NCBI GenBank assembly: GCA_022071975.1
Contig: JAJVIO010000065.1
Span: 1 to 64,000, forward strand
Direction: 5' to 3'
DNA from: Planctomycetota bacterium
Lineage (GTDB): Bacteria; Planctomycetota; UBA8742; UBA2392
Length of the DNA stretch: 64,000 nucleotides
The first letter of the stretch is position 1, and every line of letters begins with the position of its first letter. Under the pieces are notes generated by a model. It did no database searches. It was not told where the DNA came from and saw only the letters and a program-made list of their open reading frames with translations. The position numbers were made by a program, and so were the translations under genes. Shown here in pieces: positions 8,008 through 16,429 of this stretch.

Positions 8008-8838
8008 CTACAGCCCGGTCACGAATGTCTTCACGATCTTCGTCAACTTCGGCTCGGCTTCCCCCGCGGTTTTGATGATGGTTTCGATGTCGGCTTCCTC
8101 GAGGGTTTCCGGGATGCACATGTCCGTCACGATGCTGAAGGCCACCACCCGCATGCCCAGGTGGCGCGCGGCAATCACCTCCGGCACCGTGGACATGCCC
8201 ACTACGTCGGCGCCCATGTTGCGCAGCATGCGGTACTCCGCGCGAGTCTCCAGCGTCGGTCCGGTCACCCACACGTAAACGCCTTCGCGCAGGCTTAGCG
8301 AGTTTTCTTTGGCGGCCGCATGGGCGCGCTGGATCAGCTCGCGGTCATAAGGCCGCGACATGTCGGGGAAGCGCGGGCCCAGGCTCTCGTCGTTGGGGCC
8401 GCGCAGGGGGCTTACGCCGCACAGGCCGGGCAGGTTGATGTGATCCTCGATCACCATCAGGTCGCCGAGCTTCCAGTCCGGGTTCATGCCGCCGGCGGCG
8501 TTGCTGAGTACCAGGATCTCGCAGCCCAGGGCCTTCAACAGCCGGGCCGGGAACACGATGTCGGCCAGGCTGTGGCCCTCGTAGTAGTGCAGGCGACCTT
8601 CAAACACGTAGACCTCGGTGCCGTTCAGCGTGCCCGCCACGAACTCGCCGCCGTGGCCCTGCACGCTGGCGCCCGCCATGTGAGGGATCTGCGTGAAGGG
8701 GATGCGTACGTCGGCCTTCACCTCCTTGCCCAGCGCGCCGAGGCCGGTGCCCAGCACGATGCCCACCTTGGCGCGGATGCTGGTTTTTGCGTGGATGGCG
8801 CTGACGGCCTCCTTGAGTTGTTCGTTGAGGTTGCTCAT
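8008..8838 (-). CDS. punA: Purine nucleoside phosphorylase, trimeric PNP/MTAP type
   Basis: 276 residues. Cleaves purine (deoxy)nucleosides with phosphate to base plus (deoxy)ribose-1-phosphate in purine salvage. Diagnostic blocks are GIVLGTGLG (phosphate loop), QGHGGEF, FEGRLHYYEGH, LSNAAGGMNP, GVYVWVTGPTLETRAEY and GADVVGMSTVPE, which together define the trimeric (PunA) class rather than hexameric DeoD. The length is normal. The start overlaps the end of the upstream DUF167 gene by 4 bases (ATGA type), so the two are translationally coupled. Confidence 0.95.
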   Translation of the reverse strand: MSNLNEQLKEAVSAIHAKTSIRAKVGIVLGTGLGALGKEVKADVRIPFTQIPHMAGASVQGHGGEFVAGTLNGTEVYVFEGRLHYYEGHSLADIVFPARLLKALGCEILVLSNAAGGMNPDWKLGDLMVIEDHINLPGLCGVSPLRGPNDESLGPRFPDMSRPYDRELIQRAHAAAKENSLSLREGVYVWVTGPTLETRAEYRMLRNMGADVVGMSTVPEVIAARHLGMRVVAFSIVTDMCIPETLEEADIETIIKTAGEAEPKLTKIVKTFVTGL

Positions 8839-9128
8839 GTGCTTTGCTCCAGTTTCAGGCGCAAGGTCGTTTCGTCGATGCCGCCGATCGCGACACGCTT
8901 ATCCTGACTGGCGTGCCCTGAGACAAGCTCAATTTCGCGCGGCGCGATACCCAGCGCATCCGCCAGCACGCGCAGCACCCCTTCGTTGGCGCGACCCTTC
9001 TCGGGCGGCTCCTTCACGTAAAGCTTCAGCGCGCCGCCATGCTCGCCGGCGATGCGGTCGCGCTTGGCCTTGGGCGAGACGCGCAGTCGCAGCAGAATGC
9101 GGCCGTCGCGGTGTTCAAGCTCGAGCAT
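8835..9128 (-). CDS. DUF167 / YggU family small protein
   Basis: 97 residues. The conserved core is LRVSPKAKRDRI, then LKLYVKEPPEKGRANEGVL and a final strand region IELVSGHASQDKRVAI, matching YggU/DUF167. The molecular function of this family is unknown. It is translationally coupled (4-base overlap) to the purine nucleoside phosphorylase gene downstream, an arrangement that may only reflect operon packing. Confidence 0.9.
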   Translation of the reverse strand: MLELEHRDGRILLRLRVSPKAKRDRIAGEHGGALKLYVKEPPEKGRANEGVLRVLADALGIAPREIELVSGHASQDKRVAIGGIDETTLRLKLEQST

Positions 9129-9137
9129 GGGCCGGGG

Positions 9138-10160
9138 TTACTTGTTCTTCAGCGCCTCGATGATGTCGATGTAGGTCTTGGCGTTGTCGCGGGCTTTCTT
9201 CAGCAGGATCTTGCCGGCGAGGTTGTGGTAGTCGCGAGGCTCAAGGTAGGTGTCCCAGCCGTCGAGCTGCCCGCAGCCGATGTGATTGAGCGTCAGCGTC
9301 ACGTCGGCCACGCCGCCTGCCACATAGGGCGACTGCGGCCAGAACTCCTTGATGACCATGATGGCGGCGCGCTGCTTGAGATAGTTGGGCGTGTACTCTT
9401 TCTGCAGCTCGTTCTGCTTCGAGCCGGTGTTGTTGACCAGGAAGGTCCAGCTGTTCTGGTTCTCGGGGTACGCGACGATGTTCTGCTCCGCCTTGTGCAG
9501 GTTCAGCCACTCGCGCCTGGCGGTCAGCAGCCATGCGGTCATCTCTCGCAGCACGTCGGTTTCGCCGTCAACTTTGCCCGAGTCAACCAGCTTCTCCAGT
9601 TCGCGCTTCACCTTGCCGCCTTCCTCGGCGGCCTTCACCCAGGCGGCTTCCGCCTCGGCCTCGTTCTTGAAATTGCCGTACTCCCGCAGGATGACGGCCA
9701 TCATGCGGTAGTAGTAGGCTTTGCCCGCCCTCACTTCTTCAGAGAACTTCAGCAACTCGGGTGTCTTGATTTCGCCCTCGCGCCGCACGGTGACGCCGAC
9801 ATCTTTCAGCTTGCGCTCGGCCTCTTTGTACATGCCGAGCCGCATCAGGAAGATGCCCTCGAGGTAGTCGCGCACGCTTTCATGGACTTCGTCGGTGTGC
9901 TTGGTCAGGGCCTTCCGCTGGCCGCGTTCGTCTTTCTCGAAGCCTTCCAGGATCTCGCGGTAGCGGCGCAGCACGCGGGCGCCGTCAACCTCCTCGGTCT
10001 TTTCCTCGACCGCGGGCTCGGGCTCCGGCTTTTCCTCGGGCTGGGCGCCGCCGGTGGCGATGCGCTTCTTGACTTCATCCTTTTCGATGCGCGGGAAGAT
10101 CTGCGCCTGCATGCCGGCCGTGAACAGCACCAGTGCAAGCATCATCACGAGGCGGGACAT
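9138..10160 (-). CDS. Exported helical protein of unknown function
   Basis: 340 residues. A signal peptide ends near GMQAQ (about 16-20). A Pro/Glu-rich linker (38-58) precedes a mostly alpha-helical, charged region with TPR-like character (DYLEGIFLMRLGMYKEAERKL; AYYYRMMAVILREYGNFKNE). A conserved-looking C-terminal block (SWTFLVNNTG, NHIGCGQLDGWDTYLEP) has a single Cys. I do not recognise the family. It lies between the DUF167 gene and the sigma-54 activator, 9 bases from each, so it is probably in an operon with them. GGAGG lies 5 bases before the ATG. Confidence 0.65.
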   Translation of the reverse strand: MSRLVMMLALVLFTAGMQAQIFPRIEKDEVKKRIATGGAQPEEKPEPEPAVEEKTEEVDGARVLRRYREILEGFEKDERGQRKALTKHTDEVHESVRDYLEGIFLMRLGMYKEAERKLKDVGVTVRREGEIKTPELLKFSEEVRAGKAYYYRMMAVILREYGNFKNEAEAEAAWVKAAEEGGKVKRELEKLVDSGKVDGETDVLREMTAWLLTARREWLNLHKAEQNIVAYPENQNSWTFLVNNTGSKQNELQKEYTPNYLKQRAAIMVIKEFWPQSPYVAGGVADVTLTLNHIGCGQLDGWDTYLEPRDYHNLAGKILLKKARDNAKTYIDIIEALKNK

Positions 10161-10169
10161 GAAAGCCTC

Positions 10170-12080
10170 CTATTCGCCAAGGCCGTAGCGTTCCATTTTC
10201 TTTCTGAGCCCGAGCCGCGAAAGCCCTAAAATCTCGGCGGCGCGGGACTTGTTGCCCTTGGTGCGTTCGATGGCCTCGAGGATCTTGCGTTTCTCGATGC
10301 CCTCGACCACGTCTTTCAGCGAGCCGCCCGCCTCGGAAAGCGTCTCTTCCTCGGCCATCTGGCGCAGTTGCGGGCTCAGCAGCGCCGCGTCGATTTTCTT
10401 GCCGTCGGACAGCGCGACCATCTTCTTCACTTCATTCTCGAGCTCGCGCACGTTGCCGGGCCAGTTGTAGTTCAGCATCGCGCGCAGCACGCCGCGGTCC
10501 ATCTTGATGTCCGGATAGCCGGCCTGCTCGGCGTTGATCTTCAAGAAGTGATCCACCAGCACGGCGATGTCTTCCTTGCGCTCGCGCAGGGCCGGCAGCT
10601 TGATGGTCACGACGTTGATGCGGAAGTACAGGTCCTGCCGGAACAGCCCCTTGCGCACCTGGTCGGCCAGGTCCTTGTTGGTGGCGCACACCAGGCGGAA
10701 GTCCACCTTCTTGCTCTGCTTGCCGCCGATCGGCCTGATCTCGCCTTCCTCGATCACCCGCAGCAGCTTGGCCTGCATGGAGGGGCTGATTTCCCCGATC
10801 TCGTCCAGGAAGATCGTGCCGCCGTTGGCCAGGCCGAACAGGCCCTGCTTGTCGCGGTCGGCGCCGGTGAACGCGCCCTTCACGTAGCCGAACAGCTCGC
10901 TCTCAAACAGCGTGTCGGGCAGTGCCGCGCAGTTCTCAGCCACGAAACGGCCGGTCTTGGCGCGGCTGGAATTGAAGTGCAGGGCTCGCGCGATCAGCTC
11001 TTTGCCCGTGCCCGGCTCGCCGAGGATCAGCACCGGCACCGGCAGGTCGGTGATCTTGTCGAGCATACGGAAGACTTCCTGCATGCCGGCGCTCTTGCCG
11101 ATGATCTCGCTGTAGTCGTGCTGCCAGCTGGGCATCTCGCGCTTCTCGGCCTCGAGGCGCAGGGCGGTCAGCTCGGCGGTCTGCATGTCGAGCTTGGCCT
11201 CGAGCTCGCGGCGGATCCCCTGCAGTTCGCTTTCGAAGTTTTCGATCTTGTGGGCCAGCTCTTCCTCGTTGCGGCGGCTCTCGGCGGCGCCGGCCAGCAC
11301 GGCCACGAGGTTGGCGGCGTTCTCCAGCAGCTCGACCTGCGTCTCGCTCAGCTCGTCTTCCTTGCTTTCGCGCTCGACGTACAGGACTCCGGCCACGCGT
11401 TCGCCCGCTTTCAGCGGGATGTACACGCAGGGCGGATAGTTCGCGCTGCGCGGCCTGACCTGCGTGCGGCTGCGCGGGCTGAGCAGCTTGTTCGCGGTGG
11501 ACAGGAAGCTGCCCGGCAACTCGTCCGTCGGCGTGCCGCTGATGAAGTTGTAGAACGCGCGGCCGCGGGCGTTGCCTTCGTCGTCGGCGACCGCAATGCA
11601 CACGCGCACGCCGGGCAGCAGGCGTCCCACGAAACGGGCCGCGCCGTCCAGGATCGCGCGCGGCGTGTCTTCCGCGGCGGCGTTGACGAAGCCGGCCAGC
11701 GCTTCCGCGATACCCAGCGCGAACGGGGTGCCGCCCGGCCGCGCGCTGGCGGGGATGGCCTCCATGGCGTTCTTGGTTTCGAAGGCCGAAGACTCCTCGC
11801 TGAACAACGAGAGCTTGGCGAGTCCGATCTGGAAGGTTTCGCCGTACTGGATGGGAGACTCGAGTACCGGGTCGCCGCGCATGAAGGTGCCGTTGCGGGA
11901 TTTCAGGTCGCGCAGCACCCAGGTTTTGTCGGGCTGCAGCTCCAGCACGCAGTGGTGACGGCTGGCCTTTTCATCACGCAACATGATGGTGTTGTCGGGC
12001 GCGCGCCCGATGGACGCCTCCGTGCCGACCAGCTGGTAATGGCTGGTCGTGCCCTTTTCCTCGACAACGACAAATGGCAT
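10170..12080 (-). CDS. Sigma-54-dependent transcriptional activator with FHA and GAF sensory domains
   Basis: 636 residues from the ATG at 12080; a longer reading would need a TTG and adds no similarity. Domain order: FHA (about 5-92: SIGR, SRHHC, SRNGTF), GAF (about 125-275), a coiled-coil linker (280-325), AAA+ (about 340-575) and a Fis-type helix-turn-helix (590-632). The AAA+ module has Walker A GEPGTGKE, the sigma-54 contact loop GAFTGA, Walker B GGTIFLDEIGE and the NWPGNVREL motif. The FHA domain implies input by phosphothreonine, so a Ser/Thr kinase elsewhere probably signals to it, unlike a two-component receiver. It drives RpoN-dependent promoters; I could not identify its targets here. 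Confidence 0.95.
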   Translation of the reverse strand: MPFVVVEEKGTTSHYQLVGTEASIGRAPDNTIMLRDEKASRHHCVLELQPDKTWVLRDLKSRNGTFMRGDPVLESPIQYGETFQIGLAKLSLFSEESSAFETKNAMEAIPASARPGGTPFALGIAEALAGFVNAAAEDTPRAILDGAARFVGRLLPGVRVCIAVADDEGNARGRAFYNFISGTPTDELPGSFLSTANKLLSPRSRTQVRPRSANYPPCVYIPLKAGERVAGVLYVERESKEDELSETQVELLENAANLVAVLAGAAESRRNEEELAHKIENFESELQGIRRELEAKLDMQTAELTALRLEAEKREMPSWQHDYSEIIGKSAGMQEVFRMLDKITDLPVPVLILGEPGTGKELIARALHFNSSRAKTGRFVAENCAALPDTLFESELFGYVKGAFTGADRDKQGLFGLANGGTIFLDEIGEISPSMQAKLLRVIEEGEIRPIGGKQSKKVDFRLVCATNKDLADQVRKGLFRQDLYFRINVVTIKLPALRERKEDIAVLVDHFLKINAEQAGYPDIKMDRGVLRAMLNYNWPGNVRELENEVKKMVALSDGKKIDAALLSPQLRQMAEEETLSEAGGSLKDVVEGIEKRKILEAIERTKGNKSRAAEILGLSRLGLRKKMERYGLGE

Positions 12081-12165
12081 GCGGCGCCGCGCTCCCGAAA
12101 CGGTGTACAGTGAAGATGACGCAGTGAAGGGCGTCAATAAGCAGTGGAAACTTTGTTACCAGGGC

Positions 12166-12256
12166 GAGCCCCGTCCGAAAGGACGGGGAATCGGCGAAGC
12201 CGATGAGGTTTCAGGCTCACGCCTTCGGCGTGTCCCCGCCCTTTCGGGCGGGGCTC
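12166..12256. repeat. Four-hairpin palindromic cluster, possible structured RNA or repeat element
   Basis: Four adjacent perfect hairpins: 12169-12176/12181-12188 (8 bp, GAAA loop), 12190-12195/12199-12204 (6 bp), 12218-12223/12227-12232 (6 bp) and 12234-12241/12246-12253 (8 bp, TTTC loop). The outer GAGCCCC (12166-12172) also pairs with GGGGCTC (12250-12256), so a closed cloverleaf-like alternative exists. The cluster ends at the stop codon of the zinc-ribbon gene and lies before the sigma-54 regulator, so it could be a terminator, a leader RNA or a mobile palindrome. Confidence 0.7.
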
Positions 12257-12624
12257 TAGATCAACTCCCGTCCCTCAAGCTGCTCGCCGCAGTACATGCA
12301 GGTTACCGCGCGTTTGCCGTTGGTCTTGCCGCAGTTCGGGCAGCTGCGCGGTGTGGCTTGCGGCTTGAACTTGCCATCCAATCGGCCGTCGCTGAGGTCC
12401 ACATCATTCATGAACTCACGGAACTCGGCCTCGTTGAACAGGCCCTTCGCCTCACACATGCTGAGCAGTGTGCGGATGATCAGCGCCTGGCGGTCGAGCG
12501 CGTCCTCGAGTCGCGCCACGACATTTTCGGCCCGCCGGGCGGAACTGGCGGCGTCACTGGCCGCGTGGGCCGCGCTGGCGGTGTTCTGGTGGTTATAGTA
12601 GCCGTGAACCCAACTGTAGTGCAT
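12256..12624 (-). CDS. Small protein with C-terminal zinc ribbon
   Basis: 122 residues. Its middle is an Ala-rich helix (AAHAASDAASSARRAENVVARLEDALDRQ) typical of a short coiled coil, followed by a helical region. The C-terminus has two CxxC pairs (CPNCGKTNGKRAVTCMYCGE) forming a four-Cys zinc ribbon. The start is the ATG at 12624 because AAGGAG stands 7 bases before it; an upstream ATG lacks a ribosome-binding site. No function can be assigned. Similar Ala-rich plus zinc-ribbon proteins occur as hypothetical proteins in PVC bacteria, but I cannot confirm orthology. Confidence 0.75.
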   Translation of the reverse strand: MHYSWVHGYYNHQNTASAAHAASDAASSARRAENVVARLEDALDRQALIIRTLLSMCEAKGLFNEAEFREFMNDVDLSDGRLDGKFKPQATPRSCPNCGKTNGKRAVTCMYCGEQLEGRELI

Positions 12625-12709
12625 GGCGTTCTCCTTACACCCAAGCATACCTGACAGCGCGACATTCTCGATTGCAAGTCGGCCGCGGTTTTGGAAGCGG
12701 GCGTGATCT

Positions 12710-13720
12710 CTACTTGCGGGCCGTGAACAACCGTGCCGAGCGCGCCCGCGGGTTGGCGTAGATCTCTTCTCGCGTGGGTCTGATGCCCTCGGTGTCCGCG
12801 CTGCTGAACAGGCCCTGCTGCAGGCCCGCGCTGAAAGCCTCCCGCACCCGGCGTTCTTCGCCGCTGTGAAAGGTGATGATCGCCGCGCGCCCGCCCGCGT
12901 TCAGCAGATACGGCAGGCTGCGCAGCAGGTGCTCCAGGTTCGCGGGCTCGCGGTTCACCGCCATGCGCAAAGCCTGGAACACCGCCGCCGCCGGGTGGCG
13001 GTCTCGCGCGCCGCGTTTCTTGAAGCGCGTCAGGCCGTGCACCTGAAGCACGCAGCGCTCAAGTTCTTTGGTGCGTGTCGGCAGCTCGCGCTTCAGGGCC
13101 GCCGCGATCTCTTCGGCGCGGGGCTCGTCGGCGTAATCCCGCAGCAGTTCGGCCAGCGTTTCCTCATCGGTGTCGGCGATCAGCTGCGCGGCCGTGACAC
13201 CCCGGCTGGCATCCATGCGCATGTCGAGCGGGCCGTCGTGCTTGAAGCCGAAGCCACGCGCCGGGTCATCCAGCTGCATGCTGGACAGGCCCAGGTCCGC
13301 CAGCAGGCAGTCGACGCCGGTCAGGCCCTCGACCGCCAGCACGTTGCCGATGCCCGCGAAGTTGGAGCGATGTGCGGAAATGCCGATGCCGGTCTCGGCC
13401 AGTCTGCGCACCGTTCTGGCCAGCTCGTCCGCGTCGAGGTCCGTGGCGATCACGCGCGCGCCCGAAGCCGCCAGCGCAGACGCGTGCCCGCCGTAGCCCA
13501 GTGTGCAGTCGAGCACCACCTCGCCGGGTTTGGGGGCCAGCGCTTTCAGCACTTCCGCCAGCATCACCGGCACGTGCGTACCCGCTGGTGTACGGCCGGA
13601 CGCGCGTACTTTGGCGACTTCGTCGGGGTACTTGTCCGGTGCCAGCTCTTTGTACTTCTGGTCGAAACGCCGGGGGTGTGTGCCCTTGTAGCGCTTGCGT
13701 CGTGGGGGTTTTTCGGTCAT
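12710..13720 (-). CDS. rsmH: 16S rRNA m4C1402 methyltransferase RsmH (MraW)
   Basis: 336 residues. Transfers a methyl group from SAM to N4 of C1402 in 16S rRNA. The core starts at THVPVMLAEVLKAL (48-61) and includes the SAM loop DCTLGYGGHAS, LLADLGLSSMQLDDPARGF, GPLDMRMD and the C-terminal VFQALRMAVNREP and TFHSGEER. There is a basic N-terminal extension of about 45 residues (PPRRKRYKGTHPRRFDQKYK) absent from E. coli RsmH, perhaps for RNA contact. In many bacteria rsmH begins the division/cell-wall cluster; here no ftsL, ftsI or mur genes adjoin. Confidence 0.96.
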   Translation of the reverse strand: MTEKPPRRKRYKGTHPRRFDQKYKELAPDKYPDEVAKVRASGRTPAGTHVPVMLAEVLKALAPKPGEVVLDCTLGYGGHASALAASGARVIATDLDADELARTVRRLAETGIGISAHRSNFAGIGNVLAVEGLTGVDCLLADLGLSSMQLDDPARGFGFKHDGPLDMRMDASRGVTAAQLIADTDEETLAELLRDYADEPRAEEIAAALKRELPTRTKELERCVLQVHGLTRFKKRGARDRHPAAAVFQALRMAVNREPANLEHLLRSLPYLLNAGGRAAIITFHSGEERRVREAFSAGLQQGLFSSADTEGIRPTREEIYANPRARSARLFTARK

Positions 13721-13879
13721 AGGCGCATTGGGGTCAGACCTGCGAACTTAACCAACCCTTGAAGCAAAGTGCACCGAGGTTTGCCAGAAACCGCATCATG
13801 TACAGAACAAGGGCCCGCTGTTTCTTGCCTGCGTGCAAACCTGCTCGCTACCGGTTATCGTCGCCGGCCGGAGGAAACC

Positions 13880-14107
13880 ATGGCCGACAAAGAAGTCTTA
13901 AAGCAGGCGTTCAAGGCGTTCAAGAAGCGCCTGAAACTGTACCAGCAGGACACCGGCAGCAGCAGCCCGGCAAGCCACCCGAGCCGCGACAAGGCCACCA
14001 TCACGGCCATCAACCCGCCCGACCAGTATCCGAAGGAAGTCTGGGAAGAGCTGGTGGCGCAGGGCAAGCTGAAGCCCGCCGGCCGCGGCATGTACGAGCT
14101 GGCATGA
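13880..14107 (+). CDS. Small basic protein of unknown function
   Basis: 75 residues. It opens with a Lys-rich helix (ADKEVLKQAFKAFKKRLKLY), then a Ser/Pro linker and a compact end containing PPDQYPKEVWEELVAQGKL. The start is chosen from the strong GGAGG 5 bases before the ATG; the open frame continues upstream but without support. Gene order (7 bases to the next gene) suggests co-transcription with the membrane protein at 14115. I do not recognise it. Confidence 0.75.
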   Translation: MADKEVLKQAFKAFKKRLKLYQQDTGSSSPASHPSRDKATITAINPPDQYPKEVWEELVAQGKLKPAGRGMYELA

Positions 14108-14114
14108 GGCACCC

Positions 14115-14705
14115 ATGGATGAACTGATCGTCGGCGTGAACCTGTTCGCGATCTGCCTGGCGCTGGCGGCGCTGGAAGTCCAGGTCGAGGGGCCCCACGG
14201 CTGGGCCGCGAGCCTGCCCACCTGGAAGTTCGACCGTCCCTGGCTGCGCAGGCTGACCAACGGCAAGCCCATCACCGGCTATCACGTCTGCATCAACCTG
14301 GTCATCCTCGGCTTTCTGCACTACCCGCTCGTCATGTCCCAATGGACCTTCGTCGGCGAGTTGCGCATCCTCAGCCAGTACCTGATGGTGGCCGTGTGGT
14401 GGGACTTCCTGTGGTTCATCCTGAACCCGCACTTCGGCATCCGCCGCTTCAAGAGCAAGCACATCTGGTGGCACAAGCGGTGGATCCTCGGCGTGCCGAT
14501 GGATTACCCCATGGGCACCATCAGCAGCGCCGCCCTGTGGTTCTACGCCGACTGGGCGCAGCCCGGTCCCGGCACCAGCATTCTCAGCTGGGCCAAGCTG
14601 CTGGGCATTGTCGTCGGCCTGACAGCCCTGACCGCCCTGTTCATCGAACTCACCGGCCGTCACAAAACCGACCGGCCTTTGCCCCCGGGAGAAACCCCGG
14701 CGTAG
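14115..14705 (+). CDS. Multi-pass membrane protein of unknown function
   Basis: 196 residues. Hydrophobic segments lie at about 3-20, 57-75, 83-104, 138-150 and 156-175. A polar, aromatic-rich stretch WDFLWFILNPHFGIRRF then HIWWHKRW (95-124) carries three His residues and many Trp, reminiscent of metal-binding membrane enzymes such as small desaturase-like proteins, but the His boxes are incomplete. GAGG lies 5 bases before the ATG and the previous stop is 7 bases upstream. A paired GGGGACTGTCCCC repeat follows directly and may act as terminator. Confidence 0.7.
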   Translation: MDELIVGVNLFAICLALAALEVQVEGPHGWAASLPTWKFDRPWLRRLTNGKPITGYHVCINLVILGFLHYPLVMSQWTFVGELRILSQYLMVAVWWDFLWFILNPHFGIRRFKSKHIWWHKRWILGVPMDYPMGTISSAALWFYADWAQPGPGTSILSWAKLLGIVVGLTALTALFIELTGRHKTDRPLPPGETPA

Positions 14706-14709
14706 TGCA

Positions 14710-14801
14710 GGGGACTGTCCCGGAACGGGACTGTCCCCGTCTTCGGTTGATCACTCTGTGTTCGAGGACGGGGACAGTCCCCAACTGCGGGGACAGTCCC
14801 C
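14710..14801. repeat. Inverted pair of GGGGACTGTCCCC dyads (REPIN-like), copy 1
   Basis: The left half (14710-14740) has two GGGACTGTCCC-type dyads; the right half (14768-14801) has two in inverse orientation, separated by 27 bases. The same structure recurs at 51014-51165. Such paired small palindromes resemble REP/BIME elements mobilised by RAYT transposases; no such gene is in the window. Confidence 0.85.
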
Positions 14802-14809
14802 ACCCGTGG

Positions 14810-15280
14810 TCACGCCGCTACAGCGGGTTCGCGTGCTTTCGCGGGCGTTGGCGCGGCCTCGGGCTGGCGCGGTTCCACCTCCGGGGTTGCCACAGGCTGC
14901 TCCGCCGGCGCTGCCGCTTCTTGCGCAACCGGCGTGGCTTCGGGCTCGGGGGCTTCCGCCTGCATGCGATCCAGTGCCTGCTGTTCGGCCTCGGCGATCA
15001 GCGCGTCGCGTTTTTCCCGCAGCTTGCGCAGCATGGCCAGAGCGCGCAGGCCGACGCCGGGCGCGATGTTCCAGCGGCCGGGGTCGATGCCGTGCTTGCG
15101 CTTGGAGCGGCGTTCGCGCAGCTCTTCGCGGTAGGCTTCGGCGGTTTCGCTGGCGACGGAGATCTCGTCCATGATCTCTCCCAGCGGCCCGGCCAGCCGC
15201 GCCAGAGCTTCCTCGCGCGCCTTCTGGTCTTCAGGTGTGGCCGGTTTTCCCGGCAGTCGGCGATAACTTTTGTTTGACAT
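14810..15280 (-). CDS. Small coiled-coil protein with Pro/Ala/Glu-rich tail
   Basis: 156 residues. Residues 15-110 are charged and helical (EEALARLAGPLGEIMDEI; LRALAMLRKLREKRDALI); the last 45 residues are a low-complexity Ala/Pro/Glu/Val tail likely to be disordered. No known domain. AGGAG lies 7 bases before the ATG. It stands alone between two repeat regions and converges on the membrane protein gene at 14115. Confidence 0.6.
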   Translation of the reverse strand: MSNKSYRRLPGKPATPEDQKAREEALARLAGPLGEIMDEISVASETAEAYREELRERRSKRKHGIDPGRWNIAPGVGLRALAMLRKLREKRDALIAEAEQQALDRMQAEAPEPEATPVAQEAAAPAEQPVATPEVEPRQPEAAPTPAKAREPAVAA

Positions 15281-15445
15281 GATAGGTCTCCTGAAACATC
15301 CACCAGAAGCCTACCCACGCACGCGACACAAACCGGCAAAACACGCGCAGCCAACCACCCGCAAACCCGCTCTGGGGGCTGGATAGAAGAAATTTTAGGA
15401 ACTTTCAGGAGTGTGGCGAAACGGGCGCTCTATCCATCTGTCGAA

Positions 15446-15646
15446 TGCCTGCGGAGCAGGTCAACAAATGTTAGCCACCTGCGTAAGCTGGGGGGTCTCA
15501 AGTGCAGCGACAGACGAGGCGCGGAGCGCCGGCACAACTTCCTCGAAGTCGGGATTGTGGCGGCGCTCCGCGCCTCAATATCCTTCCGGCACGCAAACCC
15601 CCGCCTGACGGCGGGGGCTAACATTGTTCAGGCGCTCCGCGCCTTT
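15446..15646. repeat. Complex inverted-repeat region (GGCGCGGAGCGCC family)
   Basis: This lies inside a 426-base gap (15281-15706) with no credible gene. It holds a perfect 16-bp inverted repeat (15516-15531 with 15561-15576), a further copy of GGCGCTCCGCGCC near 15631-15644, a perfect 8-bp hairpin (15598-15605 with 15610-15617), and an inverted pair of TGTTAGCC-type units (near 15468 and 15614-15623). The arrangement looks like nested palindromic repeats or a MITE remnant. The flanking bases outside it show nothing notable. Confidence 0.75.
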
Positions 15647-15706
15647 CCGTGCAGACAAAGAACATGCGCAGGCGCAGCCATCGCGTTTGTTCCTCCGCAG
15701 TCGTAG

Positions 15707-16315
15707 CTATGCCTCCACTCCGACCGACCGGAAGTATGCTTCCCACAATGCAAAACCCTCAGTGAGGAATTCTGTGAGGCTACCTAGGTGAATACCGTCC
15801 TTGTCCTCAATAACGGCGTCAATTTCTAGCGAAACATCTCCATCGCCGTGCGCCTCCCAGCCTGCCTTTCCAAGGCTGACGGTAACCCACGATCCTTTCT
15901 CTGGTCGGGTTGACAGGTTCATACCGCGCAGGCGAAATCGCATTTTGGGGGCTCTACCGGATGAGTGCTTACCGGCCTGAGGCGGGTAGCTGTGCTTTTC
16001 AGCGTTGGAGAGATCATTGATGACTTTCAGGTGAAATGACCGCTCCACCAGGTCAAGTGGCGTTTGTTTGTCATGACCATTGGCCTTCGCCCAGCGACAC
16101 GCGTTGTCTCGAATGTTCGCGAGTCCTAGGACGGCGGCGATGGCACAGTTCTCTCTTTCAATATCCGACAGTACTGAATCACGGCTAAAGCCGCAGAACT
16201 CGCCACCATCAGGCTTCAGAGCCCTAAGGGGAAGTTTCGACAGGTCCAGTTCGGATGCAGCCTGAATGCCAGCAAATACTCGACTGAGTCTGGAGAAGAT
16301 GTCGTTCGCATCCAT
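15707..16315 (-). CDS. Uncharacterised protein in accessory stretch
   Basis: 202 residues from the ATG at 16315, chosen because GGGAG lies 9 bases upstream; an in-frame extension exists. The N-terminal half is helical with INDLSNAEKH (about 114-123), a pattern I associate with HEPN-like or other uncharacterised helical proteins. The second half is beta-rich (KMRFRLRGMNL; WVTVSLGKAGWEAHGDGDVS). Codon use looks less GC-biased than in neighbouring housekeeping genes, and the gene sits beside the repeat block at 15.5 kb, so lateral origin is possible. Function unknown. Confidence 0.6.
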   Translation of the reverse strand: MDANDIFSRLSRVFAGIQAASELDLSKLPLRALKPDGGEFCGFSRDSVLSDIERENCAIAAVLGLANIRDNACRWAKANGHDKQTPLDLVERSFHLKVINDLSNAEKHSYPPQAGKHSSGRAPKMRFRLRGMNLSTRPEKGSWVTVSLGKAGWEAHGDGDVSLEIDAVIEDKDGIHLGSLTEFLTEGFALWEAYFRSVGVEA

Positions 16316-16429
16316 GATTGGCTTCTCCCGTAAGGCCACGCAAACGGATGATGTTGGGGCGCTTAGCTTCAACTAGTCTCGTGCCCCACACGGAAGCGGC
16401 GTAACCGGAGTTCGGGCAGAGCCTTAGTT

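Noticed and set aside
10368..12113. 581-residue plus-strand open frame
   Set aside because: Antisense to the sigma-54 regulator, whose domains are unmistakable; composition is that of a shadow frame.
14710..14801. CRISPR array
   Set aside because: Repeats are inverted dyads in two pairs, not direct repeats with regular spacers, and no cas genes are near.
15281..15445. Possible gene in the 426-base gap
   Set aside because: Short frames start without ribosome-binding sites and cross the palindromes; nothing is supportable.
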